A DNA stretch of 60,000 bases, from NCBI GenBank assembly GCA_963575745.1, contig CAUYUJ010014771.1, positions 601,593 through 661,592 of the forward strand. Reading direction: 5' to 3'. Below, one piece after another: positions 59,398-60,000 of this stretch. Position 1 is the first letter of the stretch. Every line of letters begins with the position of its first letter. The DNA is from Prorocentrum cordatum (Eukaryota; Sar; Dinophyceae; Prorocentrales; Prorocentraceae). Position numbers and translations under genes: made by a program. The notes under the pieces are model-generated. The model did not search any database. It was given only the letters and a program-made list of their open reading frames with translations, and was not told the origin of the DNA.

Positions 59398-60000
59398 ATC
59401 GCACGACGCAGTGAGTGTGTTTGTGTTGGCTTCTTGTGTCGGCCAGGCTCCCTCGCAAGTCAAGTGTGAGTCTGGTTTAGTTGGTTGATGGTTGCATAGA
59501 GTTGTGGGCACCGTTCGAGGTCAGCATGCAGCAGACGTCTAGCGTGGAGGATTGCCGGTGGATGTCACGGCAGGGGACGGACGCACCAGCATCAGGACTT
59601 CAGAGTAAGTGCGCAGGCCCGACCAGCAACCTGGAGCCGCATGCGTCTGAGAGGTTTCCGGGACAAAGCATGGCGCACCAGAGGAGTTTGCATTGCGCCT
59701 GTGTTTGCATCGCCGCCTGATCAAACGAGGAGGGTCACATCCGTTTCAGGCTTGGGATTGGCGCAAAACGTGATACCAACTCATTGGCTCCCAGAAGTGC
59801 TGCATGAAATGCTGACGCGACTCTCCTGTTCGCGGACTCCGCAGGAAAGTGGATCGCCTAGAGCAGGATTATATAGATTATTAGGGGTTGGCAGGGAAGG
59901 AGCGAGCAGGAGAGTGCCGCAGAATAAAAAGAGATCGGGCGGGTCGGAGAGTGATTGTTTAAGTTGTGGTGTTTTATGGGCGTGTGGACTGGACTCAGAC
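59398..60000. other. No gene recognised
   Basis: Unique sequence with one frame at 59,481-59,720 (79 codons) lacking motifs. Confidence 0.45.

Overview
The window looks like nuclear DNA of a dinoflagellate (an inference; GC-rich species such as Prorocentrum fit, but the genus cannot be fixed). The reasons are several decayed retroelements of kinds I recall from dinoflagellate genomes, cytosine-methyltransferase-like domains spread over those elements, long arrays built on the word CTTGGGCCGT, abundant pyrimidine tracts and microsatellites, and no compact operons. No intact host gene can be defended from end to end. No rRNA, tRNA or CRISPR array was seen.

Layout. Bases 1-12,600 hold the 3' nine tenths or so of a Ty1/Copia-type LTR retrotransposon on the + strand. 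Its polyprotein reads, in order: charged N-terminus (open through the left edge), a complete RNA 2'-phosphotransferase (Tpt1/KptA) domain, a RING-H2 finger cut by an in-frame TGA, an aspartic protease, a second in-frame TGA, a conserved domain of unknown function, a methyltransferase-like domain, a Cys/His knuckle, integrase, reverse transcriptase, and an RNase H that has broken into three frames. Some 30 copies of a 15-nt module, GC-NNN-GNRA-N'N'N'-GC-C, lie along this element. The stems vary with compensating changes and the tetraloop is kept. The modules occur in all three codon phases and in the untranslated 3' end. I saw none outside the element.

Bases 12,760-13,730 are an 88-bp repeat array with inverted copies. 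From 14.3 to 20.65 kb lies a very GC-rich, frameshifted element with a C5-methyltransferase-like domain followed by the start of an AP-endonuclease domain, which suggests a truncated LINE. Arrays of 84-bp and 88-bp units follow to 21.73 kb. From 22.5 to 27.5 kb short stretches of protein-like reading frame switch frame repeatedly and remain unidentified. A C5 DNA methyltransferase with its key motifs, broken by a few one-base shifts, lies at 29.2-30.3 kb. From 30.3 to 41 kb the sequence is mostly repeats: GTAT/AT, a 31.5-32.3 kb GC-rich array, an inverted 88-bp array, CTTGG blocks, and a very large GAT/ATC inverted repeat at 35.37-35.58 kb. A scrap of non-LTR reverse transcriptase lies at 38.1 kb.

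A reverse-strand LINE remnant (RT, RNase H, Cys/His fingers) occupies 42.0-45.1 kb. A large CTTGGGCCGT array at 45.6-48.26 kb runs up to the start codon of another retroelement (48,268-54,606, + strand). That element reads N-terminal ORF with a membrane segment, RT with a VDN active site, RNase H-like segment, a probable tyrosine-recombinase-like segment and a methyltransferase-like tail. The start of a second copy lies at 55,145. The last 4 kb hold a half ZZ finger, an 83-bp tandem array and an exon-like segment with a SEC-C motif.

The genes do not form a host pathway. The common threads are retroelements that carry RNA- or DNA-modifying domains, and one element that carries a covarying RNA-hairpin family and hairpins just downstream of both in-frame TGA codons. 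Those two threads are the best candidates for undescribed biology.
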